Source: JASGKO01 sp049840595 (lineage in GTDB: Bacteria > Verrucomicrobiota > Verrucomicrobiia > Chthoniobacterales > Chthoniobacteraceae). Taken from it: DNA of 64,000 nt. The notes below the pieces were generated by a model. The model was not told where the DNA came from and ran no database searches. It was given only the letters and a program-made list of their open reading frames with translations. Location of the stretch: the NCBI GenBank assembly GCA_049840595.1, contig JASGKO010000042.1:244918-308917 (forward strand), written 5' to 3'. Position numbers and translations under genes: made by a program. This document shows, in pieces, positions 9,155-17,870 of this stretch (position 1 is its first letter; each line of letters begins with the position of its first letter).

Positions 9155-10405
9155 GTGAACCCTTTTATTTCCATGGATGTGGAACCGGAATGGCCCGATG
9201 ATCAGGGCATGGCGCAGCAAGAGATTTCGCGGGGACAAATCCGGAGCCTCCTCTTATTGCTGGTGCTGGTGCCGCTGCTGCCGTCGGCGATTTTTTTGCG
9301 GTATTTGATGGATTCGGTGCAGGCGGAGCGGGCGGAGTATCGGGATGAAATGGTCCAGATTTACCAGCAATCGCTCAGCCAGGCGGTGGCCTCGCTGGAG
9401 AGCCAGTGGAAGACGGCGCCCCCGCCCCCGGGCACGGCCCCGCAGCGGATGGAGGATTATTTTCACGGCGCCTTGGATTCGCATACGCACGTGGTGATCT
9501 ACGATGAGCGCGGGCATTTGCTCTCGCATCCGCCCTCGCATGGCAGTCCGGTGGCGGTGGTGGGGCTGCACGGGAGCTTCGCCGGCTGGCGGGTGGAGCT
9601 TTACCTGAAGGATCGGAAGGTCCTGACCGATTCGGCGAACGATTCGACGGATCTGGTGGCATGGACCGTGGCGGCGGCGATGGGCGCAAATCTGCTCATC
9701 GCCGGGCTGGCGGCCTTTGCGGTGTTCCGCCAGATGCGGCTGCACGAGCTGCGCAATTCCGCGCTGGCGACGGTCTCACATGAATTCAAGACGCCGCTCG
9801 CCTCGATGCGGGTGCTGCTCGATACGCTGCGCGAGGGCCGTTATCGCGGGCCGGAACAACTGGCCGAGTATCTCGACCTGCTCACGCGGGAGAATACCCG
9901 GCTCAGCCGCACGATTGAAAACTTCCTCACCCACTCGCGGATCGAGCACGGCGTCTATGCCTTCCAGCGCACCCCAGCGGAGCCGAATGAGATCGCCCGC
10001 GTCGCGGTGGAGGCGCAACCGGTGGCGGTGGCGGAGCGCCTCGCGTCGAACCTGCCACCCATCCTCGTGGACCGCGAGTCGCTCCTGATCGCGCTCGACA
10101 ACCTGCTCGACAACGCCCGCAAATACACCGGCGACGACAAGCAGATCGCCCTGGAAACGCGACTCGACGGGCGGCAGGTCGCCTTCACCGTCGAGGACAA
10201 CGGGATCGGCATCGAGCCCGCCCAGCGGCAGCGAATTTTCTCCCGCTTCTATCAGGTGGACCAGAAGCTCTCCCGTCGCGTGGAGGGTTGTGGCCTTGGG
10301 CTGAGTATTGTAAAGCAGATCGCGGAAGCGCATGGCGGCCGGATTTCTGTGACGAGCGAACCCGGGCGCGGCAGCCGCTTCACCCTGTATCTCCCCCTGG
10401 CCTGA
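9155..10405 (+). CDS. Membrane sensor histidine kinase
   Basis: Two-component sensor kinase that phosphorylates the regulator encoded next to it. Residues 29-49 and 168-190 are membrane helices flanking a periplasmic sensor region of about 115 residues with no recognised fold. The HisKA domain has the phospho-acceptor in SHEFKTPLAS (His209). The HATPase domain shows the N-box (NLLDNARKY), DNGIGI and the GLGLSIVK box. Start is a GTG at 9155, followed by ATG codons at residues 7 and 19 that could be used instead. The regulator starts 17 bases downstream. Confidence 0.9.
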   Translation: MNPFISMDVEPEWPDDQGMAQQEISRGQIRSLLLLLVLVPLLPSAIFLRYLMDSVQAERAEYRDEMVQIYQQSLSQAVASLESQWKTAPPPPGTAPQRMEDYFHGALDSHTHVVIYDERGHLLSHPPSHGSPVAVVGLHGSFAGWRVELYLKDRKVLTDSANDSTDLVAWTVAAAMGANLLIAGLAAFAVFRQMRLHELRNSALATVSHEFKTPLASMRVLLDTLREGRYRGPEQLAEYLDLLTRENTRLSRTIENFLTHSRIEHGVYAFQRTPAEPNEIARVAVEAQPVAVAERLASNLPPILVDRESLLIALDNLLDNARKYTGDDKQIALETRLDGRQVAFTVEDNGIGIEPAQRQRIFSRFYQVDQKLSRRVEGCGLGLSIVKQIAEAHGGRISVTSEPGRGSRFTLYLPLA

Positions 10406-10422
10406 ACCTCGAAATCCCCCGC

Positions 10423-11097
10423 ATGGAAACGATTCTGATCATCGAAGACGACGCGACGATGTTGCGCGGGTTGAAGGACAATTTTGAGTTCGAGGGTTAC
10501 CGGGTGAAAACCGCGACCGATGGCGAGGCCGGCCTCGATCTGCTCGCGAAACTAAAGCCCGATCTGGTGATCCTCGACCTGATGCTTCCGAAGATCAACG
10601 GCTACGAAATCTGCCAGATCGCCCGGCGGCAAAAGCTGGACATGCCAGTGATCATGCTCACCGCGAAGGGGCAGGAATCGGACATCGTGCTCGGGCTGAA
10701 GGTGGGCGCGGACGACTACGTGACCAAGCCCTTCAGCATCCGCGAGCTGCTCGCCCGGGCCGAGGCCTTCCTGCGCCGCCGTCGGCAACAGGAGCCGGAG
10801 ACCTTCCGCTTCGGTGATTGCGTCCTCGACATCTCCGCCCACCGCTTCACCCGCGCCGGGAAGGAGCTGGAGCTTTCGCCCAAGGAGTTCGACCTGCTCC
10901 ATTTCTTCCTCAAGAAACGCGCCAGCGCCCTCACCCGCGACGAGATCTTGAATGCCGTATGGGGCTACGACCGGCTGGTCACCCCGCGCAGCATCGACCG
11001 TTTCGTCAACTCCCTGCGCAACCTGATCGAGCCCGAGCCTCAACAACCGCGCTACCTGCACACCGTGCGGGAGGTGGGGTATAAATTTGAGGAGTAG
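10423..11097 (+). CDS. OmpR-family response regulator
   Basis: DNA-binding regulator partner of the kinase at 9155. N-terminal receiver domain with acidic pocket (IIEDD), phospho-acceptor Asp52 (VILDLMLP), conserved Thr (LTAKG) and Lys (TKPF). C-terminal winged helix of the OmpR/PhoB class (LELSPKEFDLLHFFL...). 224 residues is the normal size. The ATG at 10423 (METILIIEDD) is the family start; longer in-frame extensions overlap the kinase. Targets unknown. Confidence 0.92.
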   Translation: METILIIEDDATMLRGLKDNFEFEGYRVKTATDGEAGLDLLAKLKPDLVILDLMLPKINGYEICQIARRQKLDMPVIMLTAKGQESDIVLGLKVGADDYVTKPFSIRELLARAEAFLRRRRQQEPETFRFGDCVLDISAHRFTRAGKELELSPKEFDLLHFFLKKRASALTRDEILNAVWGYDRLVTPRSIDRFVNSLRNLIEPEPQQPRYLHTVREVGYKFEE

Positions 11098-11108
11098 GAC
11101 GGGGAATC

Positions 11109-11140
11109 TTAGACAGGATATACGGGATGGACAGGATGAA
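11109..11140. repeat. Half copy of the GGACAGGAT repeat
   Basis: TTAGACAGGATATACGGGAT followed by GGACAGGATG. It matches one arm of the inverted-repeat elements at 8023 and 46530; no partner arm is seen nearby. Confidence 0.6.
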
Positions 11141-11167
11141 AAATTCGCTACAGCATTGATTACCCCT

Positions 11168-11986
11168 ATGAACAAAGCACTCTTAGTCTGCGTCGTTTTA
11201 CTGACGATTTGTGATACCAAATTGCGAGCTTCGCCTAAAGCCGAACAGCTAGCTCACGACATCCATATCGATCGCGCAACCTTTGCAGCAGCGAGTGTCC
11301 AAGTAGCAGTAAATTACCTTGAACAAAAAGCGCAGGAGCAACTTCAGCCAGGCCAGAAGCTCCATCTCTACAGCTATCCGGGGGACGATACGCCTATCAC
11401 TTACTCTTTTGTTGGGAAAACTCTATACGACTCGCTTTTGGAAATCTCCCGGCAAACGGGTTTGCCCCTGAAAGCAACAGAAGATGCCCTCTATCTGGGC
11501 GAACCGATCAAAGAAGTGCCAATCCCGCGAGGGAATCGTTTAGGGGAAGAGGATAATATCAAAGAAGCTGTTTTCCGTTACCTGTTCGGCGATAATGCCT
11601 CTGGTCAACAAAATACCGTCGCGGCGTATTTTATTAGCGTCAACGGGGACAAAGATCCTGACGATGCCTTCCTCGCTCGATTCGCAAAACATATTCCCCC
11701 GGTGAAAAAGGAATCAGCATCGAGCCGGGGTGAAGGAAGTGTCGTGCTTGATAAGGCAACCGGGCAGCACGGGCTTAGTTTTTATCTTGGCGGCATCCGT
11801 TGGGTCAGCGATTCCAAGGTCGAAGTAGATGGTGGCTACTATGAAGCTAATTTGAGTGCGTCGGGGAATGTTTATGAAGTGGTCCACACCGCCAAGCGGT
11901 GGGTGGTTACCAAGAACACCATGACTTGGATTTCATCAACCCAGCGCGCAGGAAGCAAAGCACTAGCTTTTCAAGCAAAACCATAA
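11168..11986 (+). CDS. Secreted hypothetical protein with STN-like region (272 aa)
   Basis: Unknown exported protein. Signal peptide at residues 1-22 (MNKALLVCVVLLTICDTKLRA). Residues 45-105 (YSFVGKTLYDSLLEISRQTGLPL...) resemble the short STN/secretin N-domain pattern seen in outer-membrane receptors, though weakly. The C-terminal part (VEVDGGYYEANLSASGNVYEVVHTAKRWVV) reads like a small beta-sheet domain common in secreted or lipoprotein-like proteins. GC content is lower than in the flanking kinase genes. An upstream in-frame GTG at 11087 would remove the signal peptide, so the ATG at 11168 is used. Confidence 0.6.
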   Translation: MNKALLVCVVLLTICDTKLRASPKAEQLAHDIHIDRATFAAASVQVAVNYLEQKAQEQLQPGQKLHLYSYPGDDTPITYSFVGKTLYDSLLEISRQTGLPLKATEDALYLGEPIKEVPIPRGNRLGEEDNIKEAVFRYLFGDNASGQQNTVAAYFISVNGDKDPDDAFLARFAKHIPPVKKESASSRGEGSVVLDKATGQHGLSFYLGGIRWVSDSKVEVDGGYYEANLSASGNVYEVVHTAKRWVVTKNTMTWISSTQRAGSKALAFQAKP

Positions 11987-11998
11987 CGGAACTTCACT

Positions 11999-13042
11999 TC
12001 AAAACACCACCGTCTTCCCCTCCGTCATCACGCACACTTTTTCTTCGATGCCGTGTTCGCGGGCGTTGGTGAGGAGGCGGACGGGCGGCTCATCGACCGG
12101 CTCGTAGCTGAGGCGGAAGGTGCCATAGTGCATGGGGACGAGGGTTTGCGCGCGGAGGTCGAAGAAGGCGCGGACAGCTTCCTCGGGATTCATGTGGACC
12201 TCGCGACCGCTGGGCGGGTCGTAGGCGCCAATCGGGAGGAGGGCGATATCGACCGGGAAGCGTTCGCCGATCTCGCGGAAGCCCTCGAAATAGGCGGTGT
12301 CGCCGCAATGGAAGAGAGTGCGCCCGCCTGCTTCGATGATGAAGCCGCCAAAGCCGCGGTGGGAATCGTGCAGCATGCGCGCGCCCCAGTGGTGGCAGGG
12401 CGTGAGCGTGATCTTCAATCCCTCGAATTCGAAGCTCTCCCAGTAGTGCAGCTCGTGCACGCTGCGGAAGCCGAGGTCGTGGACGAGGTTGCCGACCTCG
12501 AATGGGACGACGATCGGCTGATCGCGGGCGACTTCTTTCAGCGTGCGCCGGTCCAGATGGTCGAAATGGGCGTGGGTGACGAGCACGAGGTCGATCTGCG
12601 GCAGGTCGTGCAGTTCCAGCCCGGGCTGCTTGATGCGCTTGATGACCTTGAGCCACTTGGCCCAATTCGGGTCGATGAGCAGGTTGCGCCCGTTCATCTG
12701 GACGAGGAAGGAGGCGTGGCCGATCCAGGTAACGCCGATCTCGCCGTCCTTCAACGAAGGGAGCACGCCGTTACCGTCGCTCTTGCTGCGCTTGGTGAAG
12801 AGGGTGGGAATGAAGACCTGGGTGAGGAAATTGCGCTTGTGCCAGCCTTTCTTCGGGCGCAAACCCACTTTTTTCTCCGCTCCAGCCGCTGGTTTGGCAG
12901 AACTGCTCTTGCCATTCTGGTGCGCCTGACTGGGAATGATCTCGGCCTTCTTTTTACTTAGCTTCGTAATACGGGGCACAGAGGTACTTTTAACCGGAAG
13001 AACTCGCGGTGCAAAGGTTTTAGCGGTGCTCAAATGAAGCAT
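11999..13042 (-). CDS. MBL-fold metal-dependent hydrolase (UlaG/NAPE-PLD-like)
   Basis: Metallo-beta-lactamase superfamily hydrolase. The metal site is visible as THAHFDHLD, with later ligands in CHHWGARM, CGDTAYF and MHYGTF. The size and the WIGHASFLV and HMNPEEAV segments place it with the UlaG/NAPE-phospholipase D-like group; the actual substrate is unknown. An unusual Lys/Ser-rich N-terminal stretch of about 85 residues precedes the catalytic domain. ATG at 13042 is preferred because starting at 13108 would overlap the divergent 5-formyl-THF cyclo-ligase gene. Its stop faces the 11168 gene tail to tail. Confidence 0.82.
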   Translation of the reverse strand: MLHLSTAKTFAPRVLPVKSTSVPRITKLSKKKAEIIPSQAHQNGKSSSAKPAAGAEKKVGLRPKKGWHKRNFLTQVFIPTLFTKRSKSDGNGVLPSLKDGEIGVTWIGHASFLVQMNGRNLLIDPNWAKWLKVIKRIKQPGLELHDLPQIDLVLVTHAHFDHLDRRTLKEVARDQPIVVPFEVGNLVHDLGFRSVHELHYWESFEFEGLKITLTPCHHWGARMLHDSHRGFGGFIIEAGGRTLFHCGDTAYFEGFREIGERFPVDIALLPIGAYDPPSGREVHMNPEEAVRAFFDLRAQTLVPMHYGTFRLSYEPVDEPPVRLLTNAREHGIEEKVCVMTEGKTVVF

Positions 13043-13094
13043 GGACCGCAGCGCTTTTTTTGGACAGCCGCTCAGGAAATCGTAAACTGTGCCG

Positions 13095-13652
13095 ATGCAG
13101 GAAGACATCGTGAAAGCAAAAGCAACATGGCGACAGGTGGCCCGCGCGAGTCTTTCGAGACTTACGCCCGAGGAGATGTCCGCCCGCTCGCACCGGGTGT
13201 GCGAGGCCGTGAAGCACGATGCGGCCTGGAACCGGGCGCAAGTAGTGGCGCTCTTTGCCGCGCTGCCCAGTGAGGTGGATCTCTCGGCACTCTGGCACGA
13301 GCGCGGGAATCGCCGTTTTTGTTTTCCCCGGGTGGAGGGCGAGGAAATGCAATTTTATCTCGTGGAAAAGCCCGAGGATTTGCAGCCGACCCGCTGGAAA
13401 GTGGCAGAGCCACAGGACCATGCACAGCCGGTGCCACCTTCGGAGATCGATATGATTTTACTACCGGGCCTGGCCTTTGGCCGGGATGGTTCGCGGCTGG
13501 GACGCGGCGGCGGTTACTACGACCGGCTGCTCTCCAAGCCGGAAATCACGGCGGAACGGGTGGGCATCTGCTACAGCCCGCAGCTATTCGATTCGCTCCC
13601 GCGCGAACCGCACGACCAGTGCGTGGATCGCGTGCTGTGCGACGTGGGGTAG
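13095..13652 (+). CDS. 5-formyltetrahydrofolate cyclo-ligase
   Basis: Converts 5-formyl-THF to 5,10-methenyl-THF using ATP, returning storage folate to the one-carbon pool. The family signature near the C-terminus is clear: LLPGLAFGRDGSRLGRGGGYYDR, with the ATP-binding Gly/Tyr run. About 185 residues is standard. Start ATG at 13095 (MQEDIVKAK); a GTG two codons upstream is also possible. Divergent from the MBL hydrolase. Confidence 0.9.
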   Translation: MQEDIVKAKATWRQVARASLSRLTPEEMSARSHRVCEAVKHDAAWNRAQVVALFAALPSEVDLSALWHERGNRRFCFPRVEGEEMQFYLVEKPEDLQPTRWKVAEPQDHAQPVPPSEIDMILLPGLAFGRDGSRLGRGGGYYDRLLSKPEITAERVGICYSPQLFDSLPREPHDQCVDRVLCDVG

Positions 13653-13657
13653 GAATT

Positions 13658-13802
13658 TTCACCACGAAGAACACGAAGGTCACAAAGAGGGGAAACAAAC
13701 TCAGCGGCTTTCCCTTTCCCATATCCGTACCCATCCGCGTAATCCGCGGTTAAAAATTCCTGCACTGCTTTTCTTCGTGCGCTTCGTGTTCTTCGTGGTT
13801 CA
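13658..13802. mobile_element. MITE-like element of the TTCA-CCACSAAG family, no gene inside
   Basis: Left end TTCA (13658-13661) followed by CCACGAAGAACACGAAG; right end CTTCGTGTTCTTCGTGG followed by TTCA (13799-13802). The 17-base terminal inverted repeats match perfectly, and both outer flanks read TTCA on the plus strand, consistent with a 4-base target duplication or a conserved flank. The inside (about 80 bases) holds no ORF. It lies between the cyclo-ligase gene and thiD. The same end structure bounds the GxxExxY cassette at 47461. Confidence 0.75.
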
Positions 13803-13811
13803 ATTCTGGCC

Positions 13812-14600
13812 ATGCAGCCACCAGTCGCTCTTACTATTGCCGGATCGGACAACAGCGCCGGGGCAGGGGTGCAGGCGGACTTGAAGACGTTCACGGCTTT
13901 CAAGGTGTATGGCCTGACGGCAATTACCTGTGTGGTGGCAGAGGTGCCGGGGAAGGTGGCGGCGATCCAGCCGGTGGAACCGACCATCGTGAAGCAGCAG
14001 ATCGAGCTAAGCTTTGGGGCGTTTCCGATCGGGGCAGTGAAGACGGGGTTGCTGCATTCCAGTGCGATTGTCGAAGTCGTATGCGAAACCATGGCCAAAT
14101 ATCGGGTGCCGCTGGTGGTGGACCCGGTGATGATTGCGACCAGTGGGCATCGACTGCTGGATGAGAATGCGGTCGCACTTTATCAGCAGCGACTTTTCCC
14201 GATGGCGGCGCTGGTAACGCCTAATCTGGACGAGGCTGCGGCGCTGCTGGGGCATCCGATTCCCACGCTGGAAGCGATGAACCAGGCCGTGAAGGAGCTT
14301 TTTCATCGTTACGGCTGCCCGTTTCTCCTCAAGGGTGGCCATCTGCGGAGGGAGCAGGCGATTGACCTGCTTTTCGCCGGCTCGGAGGTCCTGGAATTTT
14401 CCGCGCCGTTCGTTCCCGGCGTTTCCACCCATGGCACGGGCTGCACCTACTCGGCAGCGATCACGGCGGGGCTGGCGGGCGGCCTTTTGCTCCCCGAGGC
14501 AGTGGGCGCGGCCAAGCAATACCTCACCCGGGCCGTGCAAAAGTTCTTCCGCTGGCCGCGCGGGGATGCGAGAACGGATGCTCTGAATCATTTCGCATGA
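13812..14600 (+). CDS. thiD: Hydroxymethylpyrimidine/phosphomethylpyrimidine kinase
   Basis: Phosphorylates HMP and then HMP-P to HMP-PP for thiamine synthesis. Ribokinase-fold features: N-terminal LTIAGSDNSAGAGVQADLKT, KTGLL, DPVMIATSGHRLL, TPNLDEAAALL and the anion-hole motif THGTGCTYSAAI. 262 residues fits the family. The TGA stop overlaps the purD start (ATGA), so the two are translationally coupled. Confidence 0.93.
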   Translation: MQPPVALTIAGSDNSAGAGVQADLKTFTAFKVYGLTAITCVVAEVPGKVAAIQPVEPTIVKQQIELSFGAFPIGAVKTGLLHSSAIVEVVCETMAKYRVPLVVDPVMIATSGHRLLDENAVALYQQRLFPMAALVTPNLDEAAALLGHPIPTLEAMNQAVKELFHRYGCPFLLKGGHLRREQAIDLLFAGSEVLEFSAPFVPGVSTHGTGCTYSAAITAGLAGGLLLPEAVGAAKQYLTRAVQKFFRWPRGDARTDALNHFA

Positions 14601-15868
14601 AAATACTCGTCATTGGCAGTGGTGGGCGCGAACACGCGCTCGTATGGAAGCTCCGGCAGTCGCCGCGGGTCACGGAGATCTTTTGCGCCCCCGGCAATGC
14701 GGGCATCGCGGAGCTGGCAACGCTGCTGCCCTACGGCATCCACGACCACGAGGCGCTGGCAAATTTCGCCATCGAGCAGGGCATCGGTCTCACCGTGGTG
14801 GGCCCGGATGACGCGCTGGCGGCAGGGATCGTGGACTTTTTCCAAGCACGCGGGTTGCACATCTTCGGCCCGACGAAGCACGCGGCGCAATTCGAGTCGT
14901 CGAAGATTTTCGCCAAGGAATTCATGCAACGGCACGGGATTCCGACCGCACAGTCGGGTCACTTCACCGACAGTGCGGAGGCGCGCGCTTTTTGCACGGG
15001 CAAAAGCTACCCGCTGGTGATCAAGGCCGACGGACTGGCGCTCGGCAAGGGCGTGATCATTGCCCAGAGTGAGGCCGAGGCACTGGAAACGATCACGCGA
15101 ATCATGGACGAACGCGAGTTCGGCGAGGCGGGGCGCGGGGTGGTGATTGAGGAATTCCTCACCGGTCAGGAGTGCTCGCTGCATGCGTTGATCGACGGGA
15201 AGGATTTCCTGCTCTTCCCACCAGCGCAAGATCACAAACAAATTTTTGACGGCGACCGCGGACCAAATACCGGCGGCATGGGCACCTTCAGCCCGGCGAA
15301 GCTCCTCACCCCCGCGTTGCGCGAACAGGCGATCCGCGAACTGATGGAGCCCTTCATGGCCGGACTGGCCAAAGAGGGCATTCCCTTCAACGGCCTGCTG
15401 TTCCCGGGCCTGATGGTGACGGCGGACGGCCCGAAGACTCTCGAGTTCAACTGCCGCTTCGGCGATCCCGAGACGCAGGTACTGCTCACCCGGCTGAAGA
15501 GCGATCTGCTCGACTTGCTGGAAGCCTCGGTCGAGGGACGACTCGGCCAGTGCGCGGTGGAATGGGACGAGCGCGCCGCGGTGTGCGTGGTGATGGCCTC
15601 GGCGGGCTACCCGGGCAGCTACGAAAAGGGCGTCGAAATCACGGGCTTGGAAGCGTTTGCGGATTCTCAGGAGGTGGTGGTCTTCCATGCGGGCACCAAG
15701 CGAGTCGATGGCAAGCTGGTGACCAATGGCGGCCGCGTGCTCGGCGTGACCGCGCTGAGCGCCGACCTGCGGGCGGCCCGCGACCTCGCCTACGCGGCAG
15801 TGCAGAAAATCCACTTTGCCGGGGCGCAATATCGAAGCGACATTGCGGTGAAAGGATTGGCGGATTAG
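14597..15868 (+). CDS. purD: Phosphoribosylamine-glycine ligase
   Basis: Second step of de novo purine synthesis: joins glycine to 5-phosphoribosylamine with ATP. N-terminal MKILVIGSGGREHALVWKL is the GARS-N signature. The ATP-grasp region shows KADGLALGKGV, EEFLTGQECSLHALIDG, RGPNTGGMGTFSP and LEFNCRFGDPETQ. 423 residues, normal length, intact frame. It overlaps thiD by four bases. Confidence 0.95.
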   Translation: MKILVIGSGGREHALVWKLRQSPRVTEIFCAPGNAGIAELATLLPYGIHDHEALANFAIEQGIGLTVVGPDDALAAGIVDFFQARGLHIFGPTKHAAQFESSKIFAKEFMQRHGIPTAQSGHFTDSAEARAFCTGKSYPLVIKADGLALGKGVIIAQSEAEALETITRIMDEREFGEAGRGVVIEEFLTGQECSLHALIDGKDFLLFPPAQDHKQIFDGDRGPNTGGMGTFSPAKLLTPALREQAIRELMEPFMAGLAKEGIPFNGLLFPGLMVTADGPKTLEFNCRFGDPETQVLLTRLKSDLLDLLEASVEGRLGQCAVEWDERAAVCVVMASAGYPGSYEKGVEITGLEAFADSQEVVVFHAGTKRVDGKLVTNGGRVLGVTALSADLRAARDLAYAAVQKIHFAGAQYRSDIAVKGLAD

Positions 15869-15879
15869 TTTCGCGCGGC

Positions 15880-16995
15880 ATGAAAATACTCGTGGCAACG
15901 CTGGCTCTGATGGGGGTGACACACTGGGTTGTGGCCCAGTCGTCTCCGACGCCGGGCGCGTCGCCCAGCCCCTCAGCCTCGCCGAATGCGACGCCGGACG
16001 CCACGACCACGAACGCGGTCAATGCCCTCTCGGATGGGGACGTGCAGGAGGCGCTTACCGCGCTGAAACAAAACTTTCTCGATCCGAACGCGCTTTCGCA
16101 AAATGCGATGGATCGCGCGGCCTTGCTGGGGCTGATTGAAAAGCTCAAGCCGGGCGTGCAATTCACCTCCGATCTCCCGGCGGAAAAAGCTGCACCCGCC
16201 ATCCCGTTGCGTAGCGAGATCCTGCCCGGCAGCACCGGCTACCTGCGGGTGGATTGGCTCTACCACTCCGACCTCACGGCACTGGATGCCGCGCTGGCGG
16301 ACTTTTCCAAGCAATCGATCGACTCGCTGATCCTCGACCTTCGCGCGGCGCCGGGCCAGGGCGATTACCAGCAGGCGGCGGATTTGCTCGGGCGCTTTTG
16401 CCCGAAGGGGCAAGAACTGTTTTCGCTCAAAGGAGGGAAGGCCGCGCCGCAGATTTTTACCTCCAGCCACGATCCGCTCTACCAGGGGATGATCGTGGTG
16501 CTGGTGGATGGCGACAACGGCGGAGCCGCCGAGGTGGTCGCCGCCGTGCTGCGCGAGCAGGTGCGGGCGCTGGTGGTCGGCATGCCGACGAGTGGACGCG
16601 CCGTGCAATACTCGAGCGTGGATTTCTCGGGCATGCCGGGCAAAAAGCTGCCGTGGTCGTCACTCCAGATCGCGACGGCCCAGGTGGAGCTGCCCCATGC
16701 ACCCTCGATTTATCCCAAAGGCGTGCAGCCAGATATCGTGGTGAGCCTGCCCGCCGACGTGAAGAAAACGGTGCTGGAAGCCGAGCTGAAGCAGGGCGCG
16801 GCGGCCTACATCACGGATAGCCCGATTGCCCGCACCAGCGAGCATGCGCTGGTGAACGGCGAGACGCCCGAGCTCGATGCACTGGAAGCGCGGCAGATGG
16901 GCAAAGTCATCACGACACCTCCGCGCGATCTCGTGCTGCAGCGGGCAATGGACTTGATTACGTCGATCGGGATCATTGATCGGCGCGCGCATTAA
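15880..16995 (+). CDS. S41-like (C-terminal processing protease fold) exported protein, probably inactive
   Basis: Exported protein with signal peptide (MKILVATLALMGVTHWVVAQ) and a Pro/Ser/Thr linker, then the S41 tail-protease core (SIDSLILDLRAAPGQGDYQQA, IVVLVDGDNGGAAEVVAAVL, ALVVGMPTSGRAV, PKGVQPDIVV). In active S41 enzymes the catalytic Ser sits in an SASASE-type segment and the Lys in a TFGKG-type segment. Here these read NGGAAE and TSGRA, so both Ser and Lys appear replaced. I infer a pseudo-protease that keeps the fold, perhaps for peptide binding. Start ATG at 15880, 11 bases after purD. Confidence 0.78.
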   Translation: MKILVATLALMGVTHWVVAQSSPTPGASPSPSASPNATPDATTTNAVNALSDGDVQEALTALKQNFLDPNALSQNAMDRAALLGLIEKLKPGVQFTSDLPAEKAAPAIPLRSEILPGSTGYLRVDWLYHSDLTALDAALADFSKQSIDSLILDLRAAPGQGDYQQAADLLGRFCPKGQELFSLKGGKAAPQIFTSSHDPLYQGMIVVLVDGDNGGAAEVVAAVLREQVRALVVGMPTSGRAVQYSSVDFSGMPGKKLPWSSLQIATAQVELPHAPSIYPKGVQPDIVVSLPADVKKTVLEAELKQGAAAYITDSPIARTSEHALVNGETPELDALEARQMGKVITTPPRDLVLQRAMDLITSIGIIDRRAH

Positions 16996-17064
16996 CTCTA
17001 TTGTGGGTGCATCCCCGCTTTTTGTTTTGCCGCCCTAGGGCTTTCCCTCTTTAGTTTTCCTTCG

Positions 17065-17742
17065 TTGAACCATCAAGACCCGCAATCCATCCGGAAGCTC
17101 TTCAGTTCCATTGCGCGCCGCTACGATCTGGCCAACCGGCTTCTGAGCGGCGGGATGGATGTCTTCTGGCGGCGGCGCGTGGGAAAGATCGTCAAGGCTT
17201 GGAAGCCCGAGGTCATCCTCGACCTTGCCACCGGCAGCGGCGATCTCGCGTTGGAATTGCAGCGGGGCTGCCCACAGACCATGGTGGTCGGCGCGGATTT
17301 CTGCCTGCCGATGCTCAAAGAAGCCCAGCGCAAAAAGGTGCCGCTACTGGTAAATGCCGACGGGATGAAGCTGCCCTTTGCCGATGATTCCTTTTCCGTG
17401 GTGACAGTTGCCTTTGGCCTGCGCAACATGGCTTCCTACCCCGGCGCAATCCGCGAAATGCGTCGCGTGCTGCAGCCGGGTGGACATCTGCTCGTGCTCG
17501 ATTTTTCCCTGCCCGAACCGCCATTGCGCGGCCCCTATCGCTGGTATCTCCACCATGTGCTGCCCCGCATCGCCGGATTGCTCACCGGCGAAAAAGCCGC
17601 CTACACCTACCTCGGCGACTCGATCGAACAATTCCCGCGCGGCCAGGGTATGCGCGCACTCTTTACCGAATGCGGCTTGCAGGACGCAACCGCGCGGCCC
17701 ATGACTGGCGGCATCGTTTCCATCTATACGGGGAGCAAGTAG
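17065..17742 (+). CDS. ubiE: Demethylmenaquinone/ubiquinone methyltransferase
   Basis: SAM-dependent C-methyltransferase of quinone synthesis; in this phylum most likely the last step to menaquinone. Motif I is LDLATGSGDLALEL; FGLRN, RVLQPGGHLLVLDFSLP and the family tail (GGIVSIYTGSK) are all present. 225 residues. The apparent start is TTG (17065, MNHQDPQSIRKLF), since no ATG is available before the conserved IARRYDLANRLLS. Confidence 0.93.
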   Translation: MNHQDPQSIRKLFSSIARRYDLANRLLSGGMDVFWRRRVGKIVKAWKPEVILDLATGSGDLALELQRGCPQTMVVGADFCLPMLKEAQRKKVPLLVNADGMKLPFADDSFSVVTVAFGLRNMASYPGAIREMRRVLQPGGHLLVLDFSLPEPPLRGPYRWYLHHVLPRIAGLLTGEKAAYTYLGDSIEQFPRGQGMRALFTECGLQDATARPMTGGIVSIYTGSK

Positions 17743-17870
17743 TTCCTCAAAGGCGGCGCTTTCAACCACCTATCAGGGAAAGGAGAAGGTTTCCTTTCCC
17801 CTTCAATCCCACGCGGGCAATCGCTCGCTGCAGCCCCATCCTGAGCCTTCAAGGCTCATGTCCGTTACCC

